NCBI GenBank assembly: GCA_902608385.1 | Contig: CACLNT010000013.1 | Span: forward strand, 1 to 38,533 | Length of the DNA stretch: 38,533 nt | Direction: 5' to 3' | Source: an uncultured Pelagibacteraceae bacterium | GTDB taxonomy: Bacteria; Pseudomonadota; Alphaproteobacteria; Pelagibacterales; Pelagibacteraceae | Shown here: positions 9,147 through 16,181 of the stretch, in pieces | Layout of the letters: each line of letters opens with the position of its first letter | How positions within the stretch are numbered: position 1 is the first letter of the stretch | Notes under the pieces: model-generated | Seen by the model: the letters and a program-made list of their open reading frames with translations, nothing else | What the model was told of the DNA's origin: nothing | Database searches by the model: none | Made by a program: the position numbers and the translations under genes

Positions 9147-9377
9147 ATGAAAAAAAGCATTCATCCAAACTATCATACTATTAAAGTTGAAATGACTGAT
9201 GGTACGCAATTTGAAACGAGATCAACTTGGGGGTCCGAAGGTGAGGTTTTAAAACTAGAAATTGATCCAAAATCTCATTCTGCTTGGACTGGTGGTAAAC
9301 AAAAATTGCTGGATAAAGGTCGTGTAAGCAAATTTAATAAAAAATTCCAAAATTTTAGATCAGAAAAAAAAAATTAA
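9147..9377 (+). CDS. rpmE: 50S ribosomal protein L31 (zinc-free type)
   Basis: A 76-residue protein beginning [19 protein letters not shown], with [14 protein letters not shown] and KFNKKF near the end, matching bL31. The CxxC zinc pair of the C+ type is absent, so this is the zinc-independent form common in alphaproteobacteria. Its TAA is directly followed by the ATG of the next gene. Leader very short if the upstream promoter is real. Confidence 0.95.
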   Translation: MKKSIHPNYHTIKVEMTDGTQFETRSTWGSEGEVLKLEIDPKSHSAWTGGKQKLLDKGRVSKFNKKFQNFRSEKKN

Positions 9378-9965
9378 ATGTCAAACGCTCCACTAATGCC
9401 AATGGCTACTGCTGTTTGGTTGGTCGAAAATACAACTTTAACTTTTAAACAAATTGCTAATTTTTGTAATCTACATGAAGTAGAAATCCAAGGTATTGCT
9501 GATGGAGAAGTGGCTAAAGGAATAAAAGCATATAATCCTATCATCTCTGGACAATTATCTAGAGAAGAAATTGAACTATCTTCAAAAGATGAAAATAGAC
9601 CTTTAGAAATCAAAGATACAGATATCGAAATTTCTAGTGTAGGTGAAAAAATTAAAAAATATGTTCCCTTGTCAAAAAGACAAGATAAACCAGATTCTGC
9701 ATTATGGTTATTGAAAAATCATCCTCAGTTAAAAGATTCCCAAATTGCAAAATTAATTGGAATAACAAAAAATTCAGTAACTTCAATAAGAAATAAAAGT
9801 TACTGGAATTATAATAGCTTAAATCCTAAAGATCCTGTAGCTATGAGTTTATTTTCGCAAAAAAATTTAATTGAAGCTATAGAAAAAGCGGAACGAAGAA
9901 TAAAAAGAGAAAAAAAAGAGAAAGAGAAAAAAACAAGTAATATTAATAAAAAAATTTATGTATAA
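9378..9965 (+). CDS. trcR: DUF1013 cell-cycle transcriptional regulator (TrcR-like)
   Basis: A 195-residue protein starting MSNAPLMPMATAVWLVENTTL, the hallmark of the alphaproteobacterial DUF1013 family. It shows two repeated helix-turn-helix-like segments: TAVWLVENTTLTFKQIANFC near residues 11-30, and DSALWLLKNHPQLKDSQIAKLIGITKNSV near 106-134. It ends in a lysine/glutamate-rich tail. In Caulobacter the member TrcR associates with RNA polymerase at cell-cycle genes; here only the family can be asserted. It is joined to rpmE without a spacer. Confidence 0.88.
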   Translation: MSNAPLMPMATAVWLVENTTLTFKQIANFCNLHEVEIQGIADGEVAKGIKAYNPIISGQLSREEIELSSKDENRPLEIKDTDIEISSVGEKIKKYVPLSKRQDKPDSALWLLKNHPQLKDSQIAKLIGITKNSVTSIRNKSYWNYNSLNPKDPVAMSLFSQKNLIEAIEKAERRIKREKKEKEKKTSNINKKIYV

Positions 9966-9971
9966 ATTTAA

Positions 9972-10000
9972 TAGACATTAAATTATTAAAGTGATATTTA
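9972..10000 (+). promoter_or_regulatory. Candidate promoter for rpsU-tRNA
   Basis: TAGACA at 9972-9977, 17 bases, then TATTTA at 9995-10000, in the 44-base gap before rpsU. The -35 is good and the -10 is poor; tentative. Confidence 0.3.
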
Positions 10001-10011
10001 CTCATTTTTTT

Positions 10012-10018
10012 GGAGGTG
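10012..10018 (+). promoter_or_regulatory. Strong Shine-Dalgarno of rpsU
   Basis: GGAGGTG pairs over seven bases with the conserved 3' end of 16S rRNA (CACCTCC). It is by far the strongest ribosome-binding site seen in the window, where most starts have only A/T upstream. It sits inside the 5' end of the longest open frame (TTG at 10010), so that TTG cannot be the start it serves. The codon five bases downstream of GGAGG is ATT at 10022. Confidence 0.8.
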
Positions 10019-10021
10019 TTT

Positions 10022-10216
10022 ATTAAAATAGAAGTTAAAGATAACAATGTTGAACAAGCTCTTAGAGTTCTCAAGAGAAAACTTCAGAGAGATGGATTCT
10101 TTAAAATTATAAAATTGAAGAATACATATGAAAAACCTTCAGAGAAAAAAAAGAGAATTCTTCAAGAAAATATTAAAAGAGTTAAAAAACTAAATAAACT
10201 TAAAAATAGAATTTAA
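10022..10216 (+). CDS. rpsU: 30S ribosomal protein S21, apparently starting at AUU
   Basis: bS21: EVKDNNVEQALRVLKRKLQRDGFF, YEKPSEKKKR and a basic tail. The open frame extends up to a TTG at 10010, but that would put the strong Shine-Dalgarno inside the coding region. Starting at ATT (10022) gives MKIEVKDNNV, which lines up residue for residue with usual alphaproteobacterial S21 N-termini (MQVLVRDNNV) and leaves five bases after GGAGG. There is no ATG or other standard start between. The 64-residue product binds the 30S platform near the anti-Shine-Dalgarno. The initiator tRNA gene follows four bases after the stop, so the two are probably one transcript. Confidence 0.92.
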   Translation: MKIEVKDNNVEQALRVLKRKLQRDGFFKIIKLKNTYEKPSEKKKRILQENIKRVKKLNKLKNRI

Positions 10217-10220
10217 ACAC

Positions 10221-10297
<77 letters not shown>

Positions 10298-10298
10298 A

Positions 10299-11543
10299 TC
10301 AAACGAAATAAGCATTTTTTATAATTCTTAGAAAAATAAAAAATAAACTGTAGAAATACAAAAATAACAAACTTTTTTTATTGGAAAAAAAATTTTTGTA
10401 ATTTAAGTTTTTAAACAAAACAAAAATCATAATTAAAATTAAAGGTTCGTAATATTTATGGTAAATCGAATTTTGTATATTTGAAATTATTGTTAAAAAT
10501 ATTATAAAAAAATTACTAATATTAAGGTTTGATAGATAAAACAATATTGTTAATGAAAAAAAACTAATTATAAAAAATAAGATGTTGTTCTCAAATATTA
10601 TTTGAGATGATTGAAAAATAACTCCACCACCAGTAAAATTTAACTGATAATTAAAAAAATAAAACAAAATTAAAGATCCTAATATGATGAATATTAATTT
10701 TTTTTTAAAAAATGAAATAAATTTTTTAAAATCAATTAAATAAAATATTATTGGGATTAAATGAAAAAATATAATTGAACTTATAATTAAAATCTTATTT
10801 GAAAAATTAAAATTTAAACTAGCAGAATTCATGTTTAATAAAGGTGTCTTTCCTGCTAAAATAAAATTTACATCTAAAACAAACAAATAATAAAGCATTG
10901 GCATAGAGGCAACTAAGTTGGCTAACATCAAATTTATAAATCTGCTTATTTTCATTTTCTTATAAAAAATAAAATAAAAATAAATTGCAAATAAAGAAAA
11001 ATTTGGACTGATATAAGAAGTTATTATTAATGAAATAGAGCATAACCATGAATATTTATAATTAAGTGAAATTAAAAATTTTAAAAAAAAATATATTGAT
11101 AGTGTAAAAAAAATAAGACCAGGAAGTCTGCTATCAGGCCAAATAGAAAGTGATCTAAATGTAGGGGAAAGAAAAATTATAAAGGCTAAAATTTGTAAAG
11201 TATATTTATTAATTTCTTTAAAATGTAATTTTAAACAATGATAAAATATAAAAATTAAACTTAAAGATAAGTGTAAATGAATCAGTCTTATAATTTCAAA
11301 GTTTAGACCTAATTTTAAAAAAAAAGATAAAAAAATTAAATATATCGGAGAGTGTCTATGTCCATATTTTTCATATGATAATAAAGTGTCATAAAAATTT
11401 GTAGAAAAATCTTTAATTGGAGGAAGGTTTACACTCACCCAATCATAATAAGAACCATAGTTTAAATTTTCATTTAAAAAAAAACCTATAATTAATGAAA
11501 TATATAATAAAAAAAAAAATATAATATTTTTATAATCGGTCAC
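10299..11543 (-). CDS. Polytopic membrane protein, possible GT-C-fold glycosyltransferase
   Basis: A 414-residue, strongly hydrophobic protein with about ten or more predicted membrane segments. After the first segment a hydrophilic loop carries an Asp-Trp pair (YYDW), PPIKDFSTNFYDTLLSYEKYGHRHSP and then hydrophobic helices. A later motif IWPDSRLPG precedes another helix. An acidic first loop followed by many helices is typical of GT-C enzymes that use polyprenyl-linked sugars, but I do not recognise a named family. Last gene of the leftward run, ten bases after the transaldolase gene and convergent with tRNA-fMet. Function unproven. Confidence 0.6.
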   Translation of the reverse strand: MTDYKNIIFFFLLYISLIIGFFLNENLNYGSYYDWVSVNLPPIKDFSTNFYDTLLSYEKYGHRHSPIYLIFLSFFLKLGLNFEIIRLIHLHLSLSLIFIFYHCLKLHFKEINKYTLQILAFIIFLSPTFRSLSIWPDSRLPGLIFFTLSIYFFLKFLISLNYKYSWLCSISLIITSYISPNFSLFAIYFYFIFYKKMKISRFINLMLANLVASMPMLYYLFVLDVNFILAGKTPLLNMNSASLNFNFSNKILIISSIIFFHLIPIIFYLIDFKKFISFFKKKLIFIILGSLILFYFFNYQLNFTGGGVIFQSSQIIFENNILFFIISFFSLTILFYLSNLNISNFFIIFLTIISNIQNSIYHKYYEPLILIMIFVLFKNLNYKNFFSNKKSLLFLYFYSLFFIFLRIIKNAYFV

Positions 11544-11552
11544 TTTTGTTTT

Positions 11553-12251
11553 CTAAATTTTAAATTTAGATTTTTTACTATCAATTAAGAATGTTCTTAC
11601 AGTTCCTGTTGTCAAAGTTTGAAAAGATTTACCGAAATTTTCAATTTTTTCTATTATTGCTGGAGGTATTGTAATTATATGACAACCTAATTGCTTTGCT
11701 TGAATATAATTATAAGGTTCTCTTACACTTGCCCACAAAATCTCCACATTCTTAAATTTTTTAGACAGAGCTATACTTTTCTTAATTTCTGGAACTGGAT
11801 CTTTTCCAACATCTCCCGCTCTTCCAGCAAATATTGAAATTATAACTTTTGATTTTTTATTAATTGACTTAAGAATTCTTTGAGTTTGTTTCGCTGTGTA
11901 CACTGCAGTAATATTTAATTTTATATTTTTATTATTAAGCTCTTTAATTATTTTGCCCATAAAAACACCCTTTGAATTTACAACTGGAATTTTCACATAA
12001 ATATTTTTTCCCCAAGTGTTGATCAGCAAAGCTTGCTTTTTCATACTAAAGTAGTCATCTGCAAACACCTCAAGGGAGACAAATTTATTATAGCAAATTT
12101 TAAGAATTTTTTTAGAGTAAGATTTATAATCTTTTGCACCAGCTTTTCTCATTAAGCTTGGATTTGTTGTAAAACCTTTAACAATTTTTTTTTTACTGAA
12201 TTTTTTAATTTTATCTAATTCTGCAATGTCACAAAAAATTTTTGTTTTCAA
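11553..12251 (-). CDS. fsa: Transaldolase-family protein (FSA/TalB-small type)
   Basis: A 232-residue TIM barrel of the short transaldolase / fructose-6-phosphate aldolase group. Visible: FCDIAELD with Asp8, GFTTNPSLM (Asn30), YVKIPVV with the Schiff-base Lys87, LNITAVYT, SIFAGRAGDVGKDP and IITIPPAII. It transfers or releases dihydroxyacetone from sugar phosphates; whether transaldolase or aldolase cannot be decided here. The start is TTG at 12251 with AGGA six bases upstream, the same layout as tkt. It follows pntB by eight bases. With tkt it would complete the non-oxidative pentose pathway. Confidence 0.87.
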   Translation of the reverse strand: MKTKIFCDIAELDKIKKFSKKKIVKGFTTNPSLMRKAGAKDYKSYSKKILKICYNKFVSLEVFADDYFSMKKQALLINTWGKNIYVKIPVVNSKGVFMGKIIKELNNKNIKLNITAVYTAKQTQRILKSINKKSKVIISIFAGRAGDVGKDPVPEIKKSIALSKKFKNVEILWASVREPYNYIQAKQLGCHIITIPPAIIEKIENFGKSFQTLTTGTVRTFLIDSKKSKFKI

Positions 12252-12259
12252 TTTTAATC

Positions 12260-13654
12260 CTATAGATTATTAGTTATATCCTCTGTCATTTTTTTTGCAT
12301 CCGCAAATAACATTAGTGTATTTTCCTTGTAAAATAGGTCATTATCAATACCTGCATAACCAGGAGATAAACTTCTTTTTACAAATAAAACAGACTTACA
12401 TTTTTCCACATCTAAAACTGGCATTCCATATATTGGACTTTGAGGATCTGTTTTTGCTGCTGGGTTTGTCACATCGTTTGCTCCTATAACAAAAGCAACA
12501 TCTGCATTAGAAAAATCATTATTAATTTCTTCTAATTCAAAAACTTCATCATAAGGAACATTCGCTTCTGCAAGCAAAACATTCATATGTCCAGGCATTC
12601 TTCCTGCAACAGGATGTATTGCATAAGAAACTTTAATATCATTTTTTTTAAGCGTATCCACCATCTCTCTTAATGCATGCTGTGCCTGTGCAACGGCCAT
12701 TCCATAGCCTGGTACAATTATAACTGATGAAGCGTTCTTCATTAAGAATGCTGCATCTTCCGCATTTCCACTTTTAACTGGTTTTTGTTCTTTGCTTTTA
12801 GATGAAGAATATTGTTCTGTTCCTCCAAATCCTCCCAAAATTACACTAAAAAATGAACGGTTCATGCCTTTACACATGATATATGATAAAATTGCTCCGG
12901 ATGATCCAACTAAAGCTCCGGTAATAATTAAAGCACTATTTTCTAAAGTAAAACCAATTCCAGCTGCAGCCCAACCAGAGTATGAGTTTAACATCGAAAT
13001 TACTACAGGCATATCTGCACCACCAATTGGAATTATTAATAAAAATCCTATTAAAAAAGAAATGGCAATTAAGATCCAAAATAAATTGGCAGATTGAGTA
13101 AAACATAGCAAATAAGTTAAAATTATTATCGAAATTAATATTAATGCATTAAGTAAATGTTGACCTTTAAATGTAATTGGAGAACCTGACATTATTCCTT
13201 GAAGTTTTAAAAAAGCGATTATTGATCCCGAAAATGTGATTGCACCAATGGATGCACCAATCGACATTTCAATTAAACTTCCAAGTTTAATATTTCCTAA
13301 AATTCCAAGATTAAAAGATTCGGGATTTAAAAATGCTGAAATAGCAACAAAAACTGCAGCCAAACCTACAAGACTGTGAAATCCAGCAACCAATTCTGGC
13401 ATAGCAGTCATTGGTATTTTAAATGCTATAAAAGCTCCAACTGAGCCTCCTATTAATAAAATAATTAAAACATAAATAAAACCTGATGAAAAATTTCCAA
13501 TAGATAAAAAAGTTACTATAATAGCAATTGCCATTCCAAGAATTCCAAAAAAATTTCCTCTTCTTGATGTCTCTGGAGAAGATAGTCCTCTTAAAGCTAA
13601 AATAAATAGAACTCCAGAAATTAGATAAAATATTGCTGATAAATTTGCCGACAT
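12260..13654 (-). CDS. pntB: NAD(P) transhydrogenase subunit beta
   Basis: A 464-residue protein with an N-terminal half of hydrophobic helices (domain II) and a soluble C-terminal NADP(H)-binding domain III. Domain III shows IIVPGYGMAVAQAQH, YAIHPVAGRMPGHMNVLLAEA, VIGANDVTNPAA and VLFVKRSLSPGYAG, all standard for PntB. The complex in the inner membrane uses the proton gradient to make NADPH from NADH. Last of the three pnt genes, two bases after pntAB. In streamlined marine bacteria it is probably a main NADPH source, which is inference. Confidence 0.97.
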   Translation of the reverse strand: MSANLSAIFYLISGVLFILALRGLSSPETSRRGNFFGILGMAIAIIVTFLSIGNFSSGFIYVLIILLIGGSVGAFIAFKIPMTAMPELVAGFHSLVGLAAVFVAISAFLNPESFNLGILGNIKLGSLIEMSIGASIGAITFSGSIIAFLKLQGIMSGSPITFKGQHLLNALILISIIILTYLLCFTQSANLFWILIAISFLIGFLLIIPIGGADMPVVISMLNSYSGWAAAGIGFTLENSALIITGALVGSSGAILSYIMCKGMNRSFFSVILGGFGGTEQYSSSKSKEQKPVKSGNAEDAAFLMKNASSVIIVPGYGMAVAQAQHALREMVDTLKKNDIKVSYAIHPVAGRMPGHMNVLLAEANVPYDEVFELEEINNDFSNADVAFVIGANDVTNPAAKTDPQSPIYGMPVLDVEKCKSVLFVKRSLSPGYAGIDNDLFYKENTLMLFADAKKMTEDITNNL

Positions 13655-13656
13655 CC

Positions 13657-13965
13657 CTATTTATCTTTCTTTTTCTTTTTATACATTTGGAGCATTCTTT
13701 GAGTGACTAAAAAACCTCCAAAAATATTTATTGCAGCCAAAAAAATTGCCAAAAAACCAAAGATATTAGGAATGTCAAAAATATTTTCTGAACTACCTGA
13801 TAAACCAGCAATTATAGCTCCAACTATAATTACAGAAGAAATAGCATTTGTTACAGACATTAATGGAGTGTGTAAAGACGGAGTAACGCTCCATACCACG
13901 TAGTAACCAATAAAAATTGATAATATAAAAATACTTAATCTAAATATAAAAGGGTCTATTTCCAT
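13657..13965 (-). CDS. pntAB: NAD(P) transhydrogenase subunit alpha part 2
   Basis: A 102-residue membrane subunit with about three to four hydrophobic helices and a lysine-rich tail (KKKKKDK). The motifs VVWSVTPSLHTPLMSVTNAIS and FGGFLVTQRML are typical of the C-terminal membrane part of PntA. Here it is a separate gene, as in Rhodospirillum, rather than fused to the NAD-binding part as in E. coli. It sits four bases after pntAA. Confidence 0.95.
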   Translation of the reverse strand: MEIDPFIFRLSIFILSIFIGYYVVWSVTPSLHTPLMSVTNAISSVIIVGAIIAGLSGSSENIFDIPNIFGFLAIFLAAINIFGGFLVTQRMLQMYKKKKKDK

Positions 13966-13969
13966 AATT

Positions 13970-15058
13970 TTATTTAATTATTGTTTTTGCAATAATTTCA
14001 TCTTCTAAATTAATGTTAATTTTTTTACTTTCTTTATCATAAAGATTTGAAACAAAATTAAATACATTTTGTGAGTACAAGCTAGAAGCAGAAACTGGCA
14101 GTTTATTAAGAATATTTGCTTCACCTATAATTTTTATGCCATTTTTATCTATAACTTTATCTAGCTCTGTATAAGCGGTATTTCCTCCTTGAACTGCCGC
14201 CAAGTCAAAAATAACAGAACCAGGTTGCATATTATTTATCATGGACTCTTTAATGATCAAAGGTGCTTTCTTTCCTGGGATTAAAGCGGTACATATAACA
14301 ATATCAATTTTTTTTAAAGTCTCACCTAATAATTTTTCTTGTTTTTTTTTAAATTCTTCTGAAGCTTCTTTTGCATATCCGCCTTCAGTTTCTAAATTTT
14401 CTGATTCCTTAATCGTTAAAAATTTTCCTCCTAGACTTTCAACTTGCTCTTTAGAAGCAATTCTAACATCTGTGGCAAATACAACAGCCCCCATTCTTTT
14501 AGCTGTTGCAATAGCTTGAAGTCCTGCGACGCCAGCGCCAACAACTAATACTTTTGCTGGTGGTATCGTTCCTGCGGCCGTCATCATCATTGGTATTGCT
14601 TTTTTAAAATTTGAAAAGGAATCTATTACTGCTTTATATCCAGCTAGATTAGCTTGTGATGAAAGCACATCCATTGATTGTGCTCTTGTTATTCTTGGAA
14701 GTAATTCTAAAGAAAAAATATTAATATTTTTTTTTGATAAATTGTTAATTTTATCCTTATTATTATAAGGATTAAATAGTCCAACTAATGTTTGATTTTC
14801 TTTGACTAAAGAACTTTTATCATCTGATAATAAAGCTAGCTGAACAATTATATCAGATTTGTTAATTAACTCTTTTTCATCTTTAATAATATTTACACCT
14901 AATTCTTTATACTGATTATCATCATAACCCAAATGTGAACCATAATTTTCTATTAAAGAGACTTCAAGACCTAAACTAATATATTTCTTTGCGGTCTCGG
15001 GTGTTACAGAAATTCTTTTTTCAAATTTTTTATTTTCAGAAATTGAACAAATTTTCAT
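13970..15058 (-). CDS. pntAA: NAD(P) transhydrogenase subunit alpha part 1
   Basis: A 362-residue soluble NAD(H)-binding domain I, related to alanine dehydrogenase. Features: EKRISVTPETAKKYISLGL at the start, RITRAQSMDVLSSQ (about 122-135), Rossmann motif VVGAGVAGLQA (172-182), TDVR after the second strand, and the domain ending in LEDEI. It docks on the PntAB/PntB membrane part. It begins 41 bases after rpmJ on the same strand with no obvious terminator between. Confidence 0.97.
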   Translation of the reverse strand: MKICSISENKKFEKRISVTPETAKKYISLGLEVSLIENYGSHLGYDDNQYKELGVNIIKDEKELINKSDIIVQLALLSDDKSSLVKENQTLVGLFNPYNNKDKINNLSKKNINIFSLELLPRITRAQSMDVLSSQANLAGYKAVIDSFSNFKKAIPMMMTAAGTIPPAKVLVVGAGVAGLQAIATAKRMGAVVFATDVRIASKEQVESLGGKFLTIKESENLETEGGYAKEASEEFKKKQEKLLGETLKKIDIVICTALIPGKKAPLIIKESMINNMQPGSVIFDLAAVQGGNTAYTELDKVIDKNGIKIIGEANILNKLPVSASSLYSQNVFNFVSNLYDKESKKININLEDEIIAKTIIK

Positions 15059-15099
15059 AAAAACAAATTACGCTAAGAAAATTCTCATGTGTATTAAAA

Positions 15100-15225
15100 T
15101 TACTTCTGTCTTGCTTTAAATTTGGGATTTGTTTTATTAATTATATAAACTCTTCCTCTTCTTCTTACCAATTTAGAGTTTAGATCTCTTTTTTTTAATG
15201 ATTTTAATGAACTTTTAATTTTCAT
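15100..15225 (-). CDS. rpmJ: 50S ribosomal protein L36 (zinc-free type)
   Basis: A 41-residue protein, [19 protein letters not shown] then [20 protein letters not shown]. The [16 protein letters not shown] core is diagnostic for bL36. It has no cysteine, so it is the zinc-independent form usual in alphaproteobacteria. The ATG is at 15225, only nine bases after the 3' end of the 5S rRNA gene on the same strand. There is no room for a terminator or a separate promoter, so it is probably transcribed from the 5S promoter. pntAA follows 41 bases downstream. Confidence 0.95.
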   Translation of the reverse strand: MKIKSSLKSLKKRDLNSKLVRRRGRVYIINKTNPKFKARQK

Positions 15226-15234
15226 AATTTTATA

Positions 15235-15350
15235 GCCTGGCAACGTCCTACTCTTCCATGTCTTAAGACAAAGTACCATCGGCGCAGAAGGGCTTGACTT
15301 CCGAGTTCGGAATGGGATCGGGTATTACACCTTCGCAATAATCACCAGGC
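15235..15350 (-). rRNA. rrf: 5S ribosomal RNA
   Basis: 116 bases. The ends GCCTGG and CCAGGC form helix I. Inside are the conserved CCGATCCCATTCCGAACTCG loop and the GATGGTA and AAGAGTAGG segments of 5S rRNA. No 16S or 23S gene lies near: the upstream side holds glycosyltransferase genes on the other strand. The gene is therefore detached from the rest of its operon. Confidence 0.97.
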
Positions 15351-15356
15351 AGAGAG

Positions 15357-15384
15357 TTTATATATAAAAAAAAAATATTGTAAA
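15357..15384 (-). promoter_or_regulatory. Candidate promoter of the isolated 5S gene
   Basis: On the minus strand TTTACA (15384-15379), a 16-base spacer that is mostly T, and TATAAA (15362-15357). The first base of mature 5S (15350) lies seven bases after the -10, so transcription could begin almost exactly at the 5S 5' end. It matches the sigma70 consensus at most positions. Confidence 0.55.
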
Positions 15385-15494
15385 TACTCAATTATTTGAA
15401 CTTTTATAGCTTTTAATGGCTTTTTAATATTTTAATTAATTTCTTTTAAATATGAATTGGATTAAATACAACTATATTTTCTTTATATCTACTA

Positions 15495-16181
15495 ATGCAC
15501 AAAGTTACTTTAATTATTCCTGCAAAAGAAGAACCAAATGCTTTGCCAATGGTGCTTAATGAAATTTCTGAAAAAAAATTAGATCTCGATATAATTATCG
15601 TAATTGATGAAAAAGATAAAGAAACCTATGACGCTATTAAAAACTTTAGATGTAAAGTAATATTTCAATCTCAAAAAGGATATGGAAATGCAATTATTGA
15701 AGGAATTAATGCCTGTGAAACAGAATATTCTTGTATTTTTTATGCTGATGGATCAACTGATCCTCAATACATAAGTCTTATGAAACAAAAATTAGAAAAG
15801 GAAGAACATGACTTTATTTTTGGTTCAAGATACGAAAAAAATGCCTACTCTTATGATGACAATTTTATAACAAAAATAGGAAACTTTTTTTTTACTTTTT
15901 TAGGCAATTTTTTAATGAAATTTAATATATCAGACGTATTATTTACATACATATTTGCAAAAACAAAAAGTTTCAAATCACTAAATTTAAAATGCAATGA
16001 TTATTGCTTATGCCTAGAAATTCCTTTTAAAATAAAACTAAATAAATTTAGTTACTCTTCTTTTCCATGTATCGAAAGAAAGAGATTTGCTGATAAAAAG
16101 AAAGTTAAAGCTTTTTCTGATGGGATGAAAATACTTATATATTTTTTTAAAAATTATTTAAATTTTATCAATAAGAAATAA
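15495..16181 (+). CDS. Family 2 glycosyltransferase (DPM1-like), paralogue A
   Basis: A 228-residue single-domain GT2 enzyme. It begins VTLIIPAKEEPNALPMVL and has GYGNAIIEGI, the nucleotide-metal motif YADGSTDP and FGSRY. Short DPM1-like GT2 enzymes move sugars from nucleotide donors to polyprenyl phosphate or to an acceptor sugar at the cytoplasmic membrane face. Near residues 130-150 is a hydrophobic stretch that could touch the membrane. It is clearly paralogous to the gene at 21265, sharing the IERKR / NERKR basic motif near the C-terminus. First gene of the island after 5S; its last 24 bases overlap the convergent colD-like gene. Acceptor unknown. Confidence 0.85.
   Translation: MHKVTLIIPAKEEPNALPMVLNEISEKKLDLDIIIVIDEKDKETYDAIKNFRCKVIFQSQKGYGNAIIEGINACETEYSCIFYADGSTDPQYISLMKQKLEKEEHDFIFGSRYEKNAYSYDDNFITKIGNFFFTFLGNFLMKFNISDVLFTYIFAKTKSFKSLNLKCNDYCLCLEIPFKIKLNKFSYSSFPCIERKRFADKKKVKAFSDGMKILIYFFKNYLNFINKK

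Noticed and set aside
10010..10021. TTG at 10010 or GTG at 10016 as the rpsU start
   Set aside because: Both lie within or overlap the Shine-Dalgarno and extend the protein beyond the usual S21 N-terminus.
12792..13097. Plus-strand open frame of 101 codons inside pntB
   Set aside because: It is antisense to a well-conserved gene and has no recognisable product or ribosome-binding site.
14241..14519. Plus-strand open frame of 92 codons inside pntAA
   Set aside because: Antisense shadow of the conserved NAD-binding domain.
15401..15430. Repeat-like GCTTTTAAT / GCTTTTTAAT as a terminator before 5S
   Set aside because: It is a direct, not inverted, repeat and forms no good hairpin.
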